Origin: Muribaculaceae bacterium
Lineage (GTDB): Bacteria > Bacteroidota > Bacteroidia > Bacteroidales > Muribaculaceae
DNA: 12,399 bases
Reading direction: 5' to 3'
NCBI GenBank assembly: GCA_029056365.1
Contig: JAIDBM010000336.1
Coordinates: 1-12,399 of the forward strand
Within the stretch, counting starts at the first letter, position 1. Every line of letters starts with the position of its first letter. Under the pieces are notes generated by a model. The model was not told where the DNA came from. It ran no database searches and was given only the letters and a program-made list of their open reading frames with translations. Shown piece by piece: positions 1 through 6,871 of this stretch. The position numbers and the translations under genes are program-made.

Positions 1-29
1 TGCGTCAGCGCGAACTTAACAATAAATAA
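1..29 (+). CDS. rpmC: Ribosomal protein L29 (uL29), 3' end only
   Basis: Only the last eight codons and the TAA stop at 27-29 lie in the window. In frame from base 3 they read R-Q-R-E-L-N-N-K, the usual C-terminal tip of Bacteroidales L29. The position directly before rpsQ is also where L29 belongs in the S10/spc order. L29 sits near the polypeptide exit tunnel of the 50S subunit. The match rests on recall of the family ending and on gene order, since too little is present for domain evidence. The gap to rpsQ is 9 nt, so the two genes are surely cotranscribed. Confidence 0.8.
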
Positions 30-38
30 TCCCAAGAA

Positions 39-296
39 ATGGAAACAAGAAACTTAAGAAAAGAACGTATTGGGGTTGTGTCGAGCAACAAGGGTGACAA
101 GACCATCACCGTGACTGTGAAATGGAAAGAAAAGCACCCCATCTATGGCAAGTTTGTGAACAAGACAAAGAAGTATCATGCTCATGACGAAAAGAACGAA
201 TGTTCTGTGGGCGATACCGTACGTCTGATGGAGACTCGCCCTCTGAGCAAAACCAAAAGATGGAGATTAGTTGAAATCATCGAAAAAGTTAAGTAA
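39..296 (+). CDS. rpsQ: Ribosomal protein S17 (uS17)
   Basis: This is an 85-residue protein of normal S17 length. S17 is a primary 16S rRNA binder of the 30S subunit with an OB-fold. Recognisable parts are the N-terminal R-K-E-R-I-G-V-V-S-S-N-K stretch, the central H-P-I-Y-G-K-F segment, and the G-D-T-V-R-L-M-E-T-R-P-L-S-K-T-K-R-W family signature at residues 58-75. The ATG at 39 is preceded by an A-rich stretch without a Shine-Dalgarno, as is common in Bacteroidota. The stop is 3 nt before rplN, which implies tight coupling in the operon. Confidence 0.98.
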   Translation: METRNLRKERIGVVSSNKGDKTITVTVKWKEKHPIYGKFVNKTKKYHAHDEKNECSVGDTVRLMETRPLSKTKRWRLVEIIEKVK

Positions 297-299
297 GCA

Positions 300-665
300 A
301 TGATACAGACCGAATCGCGCCTTACTGTTGCTGACAACAGCGGCGCAAAAGAAGCACTCTGCATCCATGTACTCGGCGGCACAGGTCGTCGCTATGCCTC
401 GGTTGGCGACATCATAGTAGTGTCCGTTAAAAGTGTTATCCCCAGCTCCGATGTCAAGAAGGGCACCGTTTCAAAGGCTGTGGTTGTACGCACAAAGAAG
501 GAAATACGCCGTGCCGACGGCAGCTACATCCGTTTCGACGACAATGCATGCGTGCTTCTGAACAACGCCGGCGAACTCCGCGGCACCCGTATCTTCGGAC
601 CGGTTGCCCGTGAGCTCCGTGCAACTAACATGAAAATCGTCTCATTGGCTCCGGAAGTACTCTAA
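300..665 (+). CDS. rplN: Ribosomal protein L14 (uL14)
   Basis: This 121-residue protein begins M-I-Q-T-E-S-R-L-T-V-A-D-N-S-G-A-K, the hallmark N-terminus of L14. It ends with the conserved G-T-R-I-F-G-P-V-A-R-E-L-R block and a short S-L-A-P-E-V-L tail. L14 is a beta-barrel protein of the 50S subunit that contributes to the intersubunit interface. The length is nearly that of the E. coli protein. The start lies 3 nt after the rpsQ stop with no Shine-Dalgarno. Confidence 0.99.
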   Translation: MIQTESRLTVADNSGAKEALCIHVLGGTGRRYASVGDIIVVSVKSVIPSSDVKKGTVSKAVVVRTKKEIRRADGSYIRFDDNACVLLNNAGELRGTRIFGPVARELRATNMKIVSLAPEVL

Positions 666-693
666 AGCTAACAAGTAAAACAGAAAGAAAGTA

Positions 694-1011
694 ATGAGCA
701 AAATCAATATCAAAAAGGGTGACAACGTCATTATTCTCGCCGGCGAAAGCCGTGGCGAGAAAGGACGTGTGCTCAACGTAGACCGCGAAAAGCAGCGTGT
801 TCTCGTGGAGGGTGTCAACATGGTCACCAAGGCTACCAAGCCTTCGGCCAAGCACCCCCAGGGTGGCCTTGTAAAAATCGAGGCTCCTATCCATATTTCT
901 AATGTAAGCCTTATCGATCCTGTTTCGGGTAAAGCCACCCGTATATCTATCAAACGTGAAGATGGCAAAAAGGTTCGTATCGCTAAAAAATCAGGAAAGG
1001 AAATCAAGTAA
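694..1011 (+). CDS. rplX: Ribosomal protein L24 (uL24)
   Basis: The protein has 105 residues with an N-terminal KOW motif (about residues 5-32, containing K-K-G-D-N-V-I-I-L-A-G and R-G-E-K-G-R-V). A family-typical region around H-P-Q-G-G-L-V-K-I-E-A-P-I-H-I-S-N-V follows. L24 initiates 50S assembly and lies near the exit tunnel. Its TAA stop shares one base with the rplE ATG (TAATG at 1009-1013), so L5 translation probably depends on ribosomes terminating on L24. The 28-nt gap upstream is purine-rich (AGAAAGAAAG) but holds no clear Shine-Dalgarno. Confidence 0.98.
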   Translation: MSKINIKKGDNVIILAGESRGEKGRVLNVDREKQRVLVEGVNMVTKATKPSAKHPQGGLVKIEAPIHISNVSLIDPVSGKATRISIKREDGKKVRIAKKSGKEIK

Positions 1012-1553
1012 TGAGCACTACTCTTCACAACGACTACAAGGAACGTATCGTTCCCGCCCTTGTTAAGGAATTCGGCTACACTACCGTGATGCAGGTGCCC
1101 AAGCTCAAGAAAATCGTAATCAACCAGGGTCTTGGCGCTGCCACTCAGGACAAGAAACTGATTGAGACCGCAATCAACGAGCTTACTGCAATCACCGGCC
1201 AGAAGGCTGTGGCCACTCTTTCGAGAAAGGATATCTCGAACTTCAAGCTTCGTAAGAAAATGCCTATCGGCGTAATGGTTACTCTTCGTCGCGACAAGAT
1301 GTATGAGTTCCTTGAGCGTCTTATCCGTGTTGCGCTTCCCCGTATCCGCGACTTCAAGGGTATCGAAGGCAAGCTCGATGGCCGTGGCAACTATACTCTC
1401 GGTGTGACCGAGCAGATTATTTTCCCGGAAATCAACATCGATGCTATCAACAAGCTTATGGGTATGAACATCACCTTCGTTACTTCGGCCAACACCGATG
1501 AAGAAGGATTCGCCCTGCTGAAGCAGTTCGGACTTCCGTTCAAGAACAAATAA
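1011..1553 (+). CDS. rplE: Ribosomal protein L5 (uL5)
   Basis: The product has 180 residues, about the length of E. coli L5 (179). It contains the conserved V-P-K-L-K-K-I-V-I-N-Q-G-L-G block (residues 29-42), the R-K-K-M-P-I-G-V-M-V-T-L-R segment, and the R-I-R-D-F-K-G region with G-R-G-N-Y-T-L-G-V-T-E-Q-I-I-F-P-E, both diagnostic. L5 binds 5S rRNA and forms part of the central protuberance with L18. The ATG overlaps the rplX stop by one base. In E. coli the start of this gene is the S8 repressor site, but I cannot recognise that structure here. Confidence 0.99.
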   Translation: MSTTLHNDYKERIVPALVKEFGYTTVMQVPKLKKIVINQGLGAATQDKKLIETAINELTAITGQKAVATLSRKDISNFKLRKKMPIGVMVTLRRDKMYEFLERLIRVALPRIRDFKGIEGKLDGRGNYTLGVTEQIIFPEINIDAINKLMGMNITFVTSANTDEEGFALLKQFGLPFKNK

Positions 1554-1579
1554 TAAACGTCAAAAGCTAATACACCAAT

Positions 1580-1858
1580 ATGGCTAAAGAATCAATGAAG
1601 GCCCGCGAGGTGAAGCGTGCCAAACTCGTGGCCAAGTATGCCGCAAAGAAGGCTGCCCTCAAGGCTGCCGGCGACTATGAGGCATATCAGGCTCTGCAGC
1701 GTATACCCAAGAACGCTTCATCGGTGCGTCTGCACAACCGTTGCTCCATTACCGGTCGTCCGAAGGGATATATGCGCCAGTTCGGCATCTCGCGCATCCA
1801 GTTCCGCGAAATGGCTTCTGCCGGCCTCATACCCGGAGTAAAGAAAGCAAGCTGGTAA
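1580..1858 (+). CDS. rpsN: Ribosomal protein S14 (uS14), zinc-free long form
   Basis: This is a 92-residue S14 of the long form, compared with about 61 residues for the zinc-binding form. The C-terminal half carries the family signature H-N-R-C-S-I-T-G-R-P-K-G-Y-M-R-Q-F-G-I-S-R and ends in the conserved G-V-K-K-A-S-W. Only one cysteine is present, so the four-cysteine zinc site is absent. S14 sits in the head of the 30S subunit. The ATG at 1580 gives the standard M-A-K-E-S-M-K start. Downstream is an 82-nt gap to rpsH that can form two hairpins. Confidence 0.98.
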   Translation: MAKESMKAREVKRAKLVAKYAAKKAALKAAGDYEAYQALQRIPKNASSVRLHNRCSITGRPKGYMRQFGISRIQFREMASAGLIPGVKKASW

Positions 1859-1940
1859 GCTAAGCGATATGCTCCAAAGATACTTAAAAGAGTATTAAAT
1901 ATTGTTGGGAGAATCCCAATCAATTTAAACAATAAATAAA
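1859..1940. promoter_or_regulatory. rpsN-rpsH intergenic region with two hairpins
   Basis: This 82-nt gap is long for a block where gaps are mostly 3 to 30 nt. The first hairpin pairs ATACT (1880-1884) with AGTAT (1891-1895) across a 6-nt loop. The second pairs TTGGGA (1905-1910) with TCCCAA (1914-1919) across a GAA loop. It extends by ATTG (1901-1904) pairing with CAAT (1921-1924) around one bulged T, giving ten base pairs in all. It ends 16 nt before the rpsH ATG. No T-tract follows, so it is not an ordinary terminator. A control site for rpsH, an RNA-processing site or a pause site are all possible. Confidence 0.5.
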
Positions 1941-2339
1941 ATGACTGATCCAATAGCAGATTATCTCACAAGATTGAGAAACGCGATCAAGGCCAACCAC
2001 CGTGTGGTCGAAGTTCCCGCCTCAAACTTGAAGAAGGAAATCACCAAGATTCTCTTCGAACAGGGCTATATTCTCAACTACAAGTTCATCGACGGTGAAA
2101 CCCCCGCCGGAACAATCAAGATAGCCCTCAAATACGATCCCGTTGACCGTGTCAACGCCATCAAGGGTCTTCGCCGTGTATCACGTCCGGGTCTCCGCCA
2201 GTATACCGGCTACAAAGATATGCCCCGAGTTTTAAATGGTTTAGGTATCGCCATCCTGTCGACTTCAAAAGGTGTGATGACCAACAAGCAGGCATCGGAA
2301 GAAAAAGTCGGCGGCGAAGTACTGTGCTATGTCTACTAA
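1941..2339 (+). CDS. rpsH: Ribosomal protein S8 (uS8)
   Basis: The 132-residue product starts M-T-D-P-I-A-D-Y-L-T-R-L-R-N-A, the S8 N-terminal signature. It ends with the diagnostic I-L-S-T-S-K-G-V-M-T segment (residues 105-114) and a C-terminal E-V-L-C-Y-V-Y. S8 is a primary binder of the 16S rRNA central domain and, in enterobacteria, the translational repressor of the spc operon. Whether it has that role here cannot be read from the sequence, but the hairpin just before its own start is the nearest candidate target. The start context is A-rich (AATAAATAAA) and lacks a Shine-Dalgarno. Confidence 0.99.
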   Translation: MTDPIADYLTRLRNAIKANHRVVEVPASNLKKEITKILFEQGYILNYKFIDGETPAGTIKIALKYDPVDRVNAIKGLRRVSRPGLRQYTGYKDMPRVLNGLGIAILSTSKGVMTNKQASEEKVGGEVLCYVY

Positions 2340-2343
2340 TAAA

Positions 2344-2349
2344 AGGAGG
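2344..2349 (+). promoter_or_regulatory. Canonical Shine-Dalgarno of rplF
   Basis: AGGAGG lies 8 nt before the rplF ATG, within AAAAGGAGGAACTGAAT. The sequence and spacing are textbook for an anti-Shine-Dalgarno match. None of the other start sites in this window has such a match: map has AAAGGA, and the rest are A- or T-rich. The contrast is direct observation. Any functional meaning is inference. Confidence 0.85.
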
Positions 2350-2357
2350 AACTGAAT

Positions 2358-2912
2358 ATGTCAAGAATAGGTAAAGCTCCCATCGCGCTTCCCGCAGGTG
2401 TAAGTGTGAAAGTAGACGGCCACAAGGTGACCGTTAAAGGCCCCAAGGGCGAACTCAGCCAGACCATCAATCCGGATCTCGACGTCAAGGTCGAAGACAA
2501 TCAGGTGATTGTGACCCGTCCGACCGATGACCGCGAGCACCGTGCCCAGCACGGTCTGTACCGTGCCCTTATCCACAACATGGTGGTGGGTGTATCGGAA
2601 GGCTATCGCAAGGAAATGGAATTAGTAGGTGTGGGTTACCGTGCCACAGCCACCGGTCAGGTGCTTGAACTTTCGCTCGGTTTCTCGCATGCCATATATA
2701 TCAAGCTTCCGCCTGAAGTGAAGGTTGAAGCCAAGAGTGAACGTAACAAGAATCCGCTGATTATTCTTGAAAGCGACGACAAGCAGCTCCTTGGCCAGGT
2801 ATGCGCCAAGATTCGCTCGCTCCGCAAGCCCGAACCCTACAAAGGCAAGGGTATCAAGTTTGTCGGTGAGGTTATTCGTCGTAAGTCTGGTAAGTCCGCA
2901 GGTGCTAAATAA
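2358..2912 (+). CDS. rplF: Ribosomal protein L6 (uL6)
   Basis: This 184-residue protein opens with M-S-R-I-G-K-A-P-I and has the two tandem L6 domains: the first around V-T-V-K-G-P-K-G-E-L (residues 25-34), the second from about residue 85. The C-terminal signature P-E-P-Y-K-G-K-G-I-K (residues 158-167) is followed by a basic tail. L6 binds near the sarcin-ricin loop region of 23S rRNA in the 50S subunit. It is slightly longer than the E. coli protein. It is the only gene here with a perfect Shine-Dalgarno, 8 nt before the ATG, although it lies only 18 nt after rpsH. Confidence 0.99.
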   Translation: MSRIGKAPIALPAGVSVKVDGHKVTVKGPKGELSQTINPDLDVKVEDNQVIVTRPTDDREHRAQHGLYRALIHNMVVGVSEGYRKEMELVGVGYRATATGQVLELSLGFSHAIYIKLPPEVKVEAKSERNKNPLIILESDDKQLLGQVCAKIRSLRKPEPYKGKGIKFVGEVIRRKSGKSAGAK

Positions 2913-2929
2913 GTAAATAAGAAATCATC

Positions 2930-3271
2930 ATGATATCTAAGATACAAAGAAGAAATAAAATCAAGGCACGCATCCGCGGCAAAATCTCAGGCACTGCTGC
3001 CCGTCCGCGCATGACTGTGTTCCGCTCCAATAAGCAGATCTACGTACAGCTCGTAGACGACCTTGCCGGCAAGACTCTTGCTGCCACTTCATCCAAGGGC
3101 ATCGAAGAGGGCACCAAAATCGAAATCGCTGCCAAGGTAGGTGAGGCCATTGCCAAGAAGGCTCTTGAAGCTGGCATTACCGAAGTTGTTTTTGACCGTA
3201 ACGGTTATCTCTTCCATGGTCGTGTAAAATCGCTCGCCGACGCAGCTCGCAAAGGCGGTCTCAAATTCTAA
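2930..3271 (+). CDS. rplR: Ribosomal protein L18 (uL18)
   Basis: The 113-residue protein has a basic N-terminal tail (K-I-Q-R-R-N-K-I-K-A-R-I-R-G-K-I-S-G), then the S-G-T-A-A-R-P-R-M-T-V-F-R-S-N-K-Q-I-Y-V-Q core of L18. Near the C-terminus is the conserved F-D-R-N-G-Y-L-F-H-G-R-V-K-S-L-A-D-A-A-R motif. L18 binds 5S rRNA and helps dock it in the central protuberance, together with L5. The ATG at 2930 gives the typical Bacteroidales N-terminus. The gap to rpsE is 8 nt. Confidence 0.98.
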   Translation: MISKIQRRNKIKARIRGKISGTAARPRMTVFRSNKQIYVQLVDDLAGKTLAATSSKGIEEGTKIEIAAKVGEAIAKKALEAGITEVVFDRNGYLFHGRVKSLADAARKGGLKF

Positions 3272-3279
3272 TTATCACT

Positions 3280-3798
3280 ATGGCAAAAAGAAATAATAGA
3301 GTAAAGAGCACCAACGACATCGAACTTAAAGATCGTCTGGTTGCCATCAACCGTGTCACCAAGGTAACCAAGGGTGGCCGTACTTTCACTTTCGCCGCCA
3401 TTGTGGTGGTTGGTAACGACAACGGCATCGTTGGCTGGGGCCTCGGCAAGGCCAACGAAGTGCAGGCCGCTATCCAGAAGGGTATCGAAGCCGCCAAGAA
3501 GAACCTTATCAAGGTTCCGGTACACAAAGGCACCATACCTCACGAACAGATTGCAAAGTTCGGTGGTTCGCGTGTGATTCTCAAGCCTGCAAGCCACGGT
3601 ACCGGTGTAAAGGCCGGTGGTGCTATGCGTGCTGTGCTTGAAAGTGTAGGCATTACCGACGTGCTTGCCAAGTCGAAGGGTTCGTCGAACCCCCACAACC
3701 TGGTAAAGGCCACTATCGCCGCTCTCGACGAAATGCGTTCGCCGGCTACTGTGGCCCAGAACCGTGGCATCTCGGTTGAAAAAGTGTTCAAAGGCTAA
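3280..3798 (+). CDS. rpsE: Ribosomal protein S5 (uS5)
   Basis: The 172-residue product has the double-stranded-RNA-binding-like N-terminal domain with D-R-L-V-A-I-N-R-V-T-K-V-T-K-G-G-R-T-F (residues 18-36) and the G-W-G-L-G-K-A-N-E-V segment. The C-terminal domain carries the G-T-G-V-K-A-G-G-A-M-R-A-V-L-E signature. S5 lies at the mRNA entry of the 30S subunit and affects decoding fidelity. It sits between rplR and rpmD as in most bacteria. There is no Shine-Dalgarno. Confidence 0.99.
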   Translation: MAKRNNRVKSTNDIELKDRLVAINRVTKVTKGGRTFTFAAIVVVGNDNGIVGWGLGKANEVQAAIQKGIEAAKKNLIKVPVHKGTIPHEQIAKFGGSRVILKPASHGTGVKAGGAMRAVLESVGITDVLAKSKGSSNPHNLVKATIAALDEMRSPATVAQNRGISVEKVFKG

Positions 3799-3809
3799 TA
3801 ATTTCAATC

Positions 3810-3989
3810 ATGGCACAGATCAAAATCAAACAGATAAAGAGCCGTATCAACTGTCCTGAAGTGCAGAAACGCACTCTCGATGCACTCGGCCTTCATAAAA
3901 TGAATCGCGTGGTGGTGAAAGAAAACACCCCCGATGTGATGGGTATGGTAAACAAAGTTCGTCACCTCGTCGAAGTGACCAACGCTTAA
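3810..3989 (+). CDS. rpmD: Ribosomal protein L30 (uL30)
   Basis: This short gene of 59 codons plus TAA starts with M-A-Q-I-K-I-K-Q-I-K-S-R-I-N-C-P. It includes the conserved K-R-T-L-D-A-L-G-L-H-K-M-N-R segment (residues 20-33) and ends with G-M-V-N-K-V-R-H-L-V-E-V. This is the compact ferredoxin-like L30 of bacterial 50S subunits. Its place between S5 and L15 is universal in the spc operon. The start follows the rpsE stop by 11 nt in an AT-rich context without a Shine-Dalgarno. Confidence 0.97.
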   Translation: MAQIKIKQIKSRINCPEVQKRTLDALGLHKMNRVVVKENTPDVMGMVNKVRHLVEVTNA

Positions 3990-4015
3990 TATCAACAGAA
4001 GTAAAAACTACAGCT

Positions 4016-4462
4016 ATGAATTTAAGTAATCTTCAGCCCGCTGTCGGATCGGTTAAGACCGGCAAGCGTATCGGCCGTGGTCCCGGTAGTGGCAAGGGTG
4101 GTACTTCGACACGTGGTCATAAGGGCGCTAAATCGCGTTCGGGCTACAGCCGTAAAATCGGTTTCGAAGGTGGCCAGATGCCTCTGCAGCGCCGTCTGCC
4201 CAAATTCGGCTTCAAGAATATCAACCGCAAGGACTACAAAGCAATCAACCTTGAACTTATCGAGAATCTGGCTGCTGTCAAGAACATCGATAAAATTGGT
4301 CTTGAAGAGCTTCGTGCCGCAGGTTTCATCAACCGTAACCAGCTGGTGAAAATTCTTGCAAACGGTGCTGTCACCCGTGCTCTCACTGTCGAAGCCCACG
4401 CATTCTCGCAGGCAGCCCAGGCTGCCATCGAGGCTGCCGGAGGTTCCGTCAATAAAATCTGA
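4016..4462 (+). CDS. rplO: Ribosomal protein L15 (uL15)
   Basis: The product has 148 residues. The glycine- and arginine-rich N-terminal extension (G-R-G-P-G-S-G-K-G-G-T-S-T-R-G-H-K-G, about residues 21-38) threads into 23S rRNA in known L15 structures. The F-E-G-G-Q-M-P-L-Q-R-R-L-P-K-F-G-F block (residues 50-66) is diagnostic. The C-terminal globular part ends in an alanine-rich helix. L15 is a late assembly protein of the 50S subunit. The TGA stop is followed after 5 nt by the secY start, through TAATA. Confidence 0.99.
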   Translation: MNLSNLQPAVGSVKTGKRIGRGPGSGKGGTSTRGHKGAKSRSGYSRKIGFEGGQMPLQRRLPKFGFKNINRKDYKAINLELIENLAAVKNIDKIGLEELRAAGFINRNQLVKILANGAVTRALTVEAHAFSQAAQAAIEAAGGSVNKI

Positions 4463-4467
4463 TAATA

Positions 4468-5799
4468 ATGAGATTTATTCAAACCCTTAAAAACATCTGG
4501 ACTATCGAAGAGCTGCGCAAGCGCATCCTCGTGACCCTGTTGCTGGTACTTATCTACCGCCTGGGTTGCTATGTTGTGCTGCCCGGTATATCTACCGAAG
4601 CCATCGACCAGCTGGGCAAGTTCACAAACTCCAGCGGTCTGATGCAGCTCCTCGATATGTTCGCAGGTGGCGCGTTCTCTCAGGCCTCCATCTTCGCCCT
4701 GGGTATCATGCCTTACATCACTGCATCGATTGTGATTCAGCTGTGCGGCATGATTCTCCCGTCGTTCCAGAAGATGCAGCGCGAGGGTGAAAGCGGTCGC
4801 CAGAAACTGAACCAGTACACACGTTATCTTACTGTGCTGATTCTTGTGCTTCAGGCCCCTGCCTATCTGATTAACCTTCAGATGCAGGCCCAGGGTGCTT
4901 TTGTGCTTGATTTCTGGACCACTTGCTATCTCACTATAGTGCTCGCCGCAGGCTCCATGTTTATAATGTGGCTCGGCGAACGCATCACAGACCGTGGCAT
5001 CGGAAACGGTATATCTTTCATAATCCTTGTCGGAATTATCGCCCGTCTGCCTCAGGCACTGTTCTACGAGTTCATTACCCGTATGCCGGGTAATGCTACC
5101 GGTCAGGGCGGTCTTGTGATGTTTATTGTTGAAGTGGTACTGCTCTTTGCCGTTACAGTTATGGCTATTCTGCTTGTACAGGGCACCCGCAAGGTTCCTG
5201 TTCAGTATGCCAAGCGTGTTGTCGGCAACCGCCAGTACGGCGGTGCCCGCCAGTACATACCCTTGAAGGTGAATGCCGCAGGCGTTATGCCCATAATCTT
5301 CGCTCAGGCAATCATGTTCATCCCCATGACCTTGGCCGGCTTCCGTCAGTCGAGCGGTTTCTGGAGAGCTTTTACCGACATCAACAGTTTCTGGTATAAT
5401 GCAGTGTTCTTCATCCTCATTGTGGCATTCACTTACTTCTATACAGCGGTAACAGTGCGTCCCACCCAGATGGCTGAAGACATGAAGCGCAACAACGGCT
5501 TCATACCCGGAGTAAAGCCCGGCAAGAAAACTGCGGAGTACCTCGACCTGATTATGTCGCGTATCACTTTGCCCGGTTCAATTTTCTTAGGTATCGTAGC
5601 GGTTCTGCCTGCGTTTGCCCGATTCTTCGGCATCAGTCAGAATTTCGCCCAGTTCTTCGGCGGCACATCGCTGCTGATTATGGTGGGTGTTGTGCTTGAT
5701 ACCCTCCAGCAGGTGGAGTCGCATCTGATGATGCACCACTATGATGGTCTGATGAAGGAAGGTAAGATCAAAGGCCGTACCACCGGTCAGGCTTATTAA
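4468..5799 (+). CDS. secY: Preprotein translocase channel subunit SecY
   Basis: This 443-residue integral membrane protein has about ten hydrophobic segments and forms the SecYEG channel for secreted and membrane proteins. Family marks are the plug-region segment after TM1 with L-L-D-M-F-A-G-G-A-F (residues 61-70), D-R-G-I-G-N-G-I-S (175-183), the cytoplasmic N-G-F-I-P-G-V-K-P-G block (343-352), and the C-terminal G-G-T-S-L-L-I-M-V-G-V-V-L-D-T segment (398-412). Length is normal. The gene sits 5 nt behind rplO, so its level is tied to ribosome synthesis. Confidence 0.99.
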   Translation: MRFIQTLKNIWTIEELRKRILVTLLLVLIYRLGCYVVLPGISTEAIDQLGKFTNSSGLMQLLDMFAGGAFSQASIFALGIMPYITASIVIQLCGMILPSFQKMQREGESGRQKLNQYTRYLTVLILVLQAPAYLINLQMQAQGAFVLDFWTTCYLTIVLAAGSMFIMWLGERITDRGIGNGISFIILVGIIARLPQALFYEFITRMPGNATGQGGLVMFIVEVVLLFAVTVMAILLVQGTRKVPVQYAKRVVGNRQYGGARQYIPLKVNAAGVMPIIFAQAIMFIPMTLAGFRQSSGFWRAFTDINSFWYNAVFFILIVAFTYFYTAVTVRPTQMAEDMKRNNGFIPGVKPGKKTAEYLDLIMSRITLPGSIFLGIVAVLPAFARFFGISQNFAQFFGGTSLLIMVGVVLDTLQQVESHLMMHHYDGLMKEGKIKGRTTGQAY

Positions 5800-5828
5800 T
5801 AAAGATTGAACAGAAAGGACGCTTCTAA

Positions 5829-6614
5829 ATGATTTATCTTAAGACACCGGAAGAGATGGAGCTGATGCGCAAGGCATCGGATCTGACCAGCCAGACACTT
5901 GGCGAAGTTGCCAAATGGATAGCTCCGGGTGTTACAACACGCAAGCTCGACACCATTGCCCGTGAGTTTATCATGGACAATGGTGGCAAGCCTGCTTGTT
6001 TAGGATACCAGGGTTTCCCCGGTACCTTGTGTATAGAAGTCAATGAGGTGGTGGTGCACGGTTTTCCGTCGTCATACACTCTGCAGGAAGGTGACATAGT
6101 AGGTACCGACCTGGTTGTGGAGCTCGACGGCTACAACGGCGACAGCTGCTATACCTTTGCTGTGGGGGAACCTGCGGCCGAGGTAATGGATTTGTGCCGT
6201 ACTACCCGCGAGTCGCTCTATGTCGGAGCCGAGGCCTGTGTACCGGGCAAGCGTATCGGCGACATCGCCAACGCAGTCCAGACTTATTGCGAGCGTCGCG
6301 GATACTCTGTGGTTCGCGAGATGTGCGGCCATGGAATCGGTCGCAAGATGCATGAAGAGCCGGAAGTGCCCAACTACGGACGTCGTGGCATCGGCGCTGT
6401 GATTCGGAACGGCATGTGTCTGTGCATTGAACCGATGATAAACATGGGCAGCCGCAATATCGTGATTGAACGTGACGGCTGGACATGCCGCACCAAGGAC
6501 AGGAAACCATCGGCACACTATGAGCATACCTATGCCATTATCGACGGCAGGGTAGAGCAGCTTACCACATTCGATTACATACACCAGGCAATTGGCGATA
6601 AATTTTTAAAATAG
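5829..6614 (+). CDS. map: Type I methionine aminopeptidase
   Basis: This is a 261-residue cytosolic metallopeptidase that removes the initiator methionine from nascent proteins. All expected active-site residues are visible: His77 (substrate contact), the five metal ligands Asp94, Asp105, His168 (in C-G-H-G-I-G), Glu201 (I-E-P-M) and Glu232 (Y-E-H-T), and the auxiliary His175. There is no N-terminal zinc-finger extension, so it is the compact bacterial form. It lies between secY and infA, a common arrangement in Bacteroidota and Firmicutes. The upstream AAAGGA gives a weak Shine-Dalgarno. The spacing to infA is 12 nt. Confidence 0.98.
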   Translation: MIYLKTPEEMELMRKASDLTSQTLGEVAKWIAPGVTTRKLDTIAREFIMDNGGKPACLGYQGFPGTLCIEVNEVVVHGFPSSYTLQEGDIVGTDLVVELDGYNGDSCYTFAVGEPAAEVMDLCRTTRESLYVGAEACVPGKRIGDIANAVQTYCERRGYSVVREMCGHGIGRKMHEEPEVPNYGRRGIGAVIRNGMCLCIEPMINMGSRNIVIERDGWTCRTKDRKPSAHYEHTYAIIDGRVEQLTTFDYIHQAIGDKFLK

Positions 6615-6626
6615 AAGAAGAATAAT

Positions 6627-6845
6627 ATGGCAAAACAATCAGCAATCGAGCAAGACGGCACTATTATCGAAGCTCTGTCGAACGCTATGTTCCGGGTAGA
6701 GCTTGAAAACGGACATGAAATCACAGCCCATATCTCAGGCAAGATGCGGATGCATTACATCAAGATTCTGCCTGGCGACAAGGTGCGTGTGGAGATGAGT
6801 CCGTACGATTTGTCGAAAGGCAGGATTGCATTCCGCTATAAGTAA
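6627..6845 (+). CDS. infA: Translation initiation factor IF-1
   Basis: The 72-residue product is a single S1-like OB-fold protein. It starts M-A-K-Q-S-A-I-E-Q-D-G-T-I-I-E-A-L and carries F-R-V-E-L-E-N-G-H-E-I-T-A-H-I-S-G-K-M-R and I-L-P-G-D-K-V-R-V-E-M-S-P-Y-D-L-S-K-G-R-I, all standard IF1. IF1 occupies the ribosomal A site during initiation and assists IF2 and IF3. The gene lies directly behind map and ahead of rpmJ, so initiation-factor and ribosome production are linked. Confidence 0.99.
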   Translation: MAKQSAIEQDGTIIEALSNAMFRVELENGHEITAHISGKMRMHYIKILPGDKVRVEMSPYDLSKGRIAFRYK

Positions 6846-6871
6846 AAAGCAAACCCCATATACTAAAAGTC

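Noticed and set aside
3268..3807. 179-residue open frame on the - strand across rpsE
   Set aside because: Antisense shadow of S5. No recognisable motif and no promoter in the correct place.
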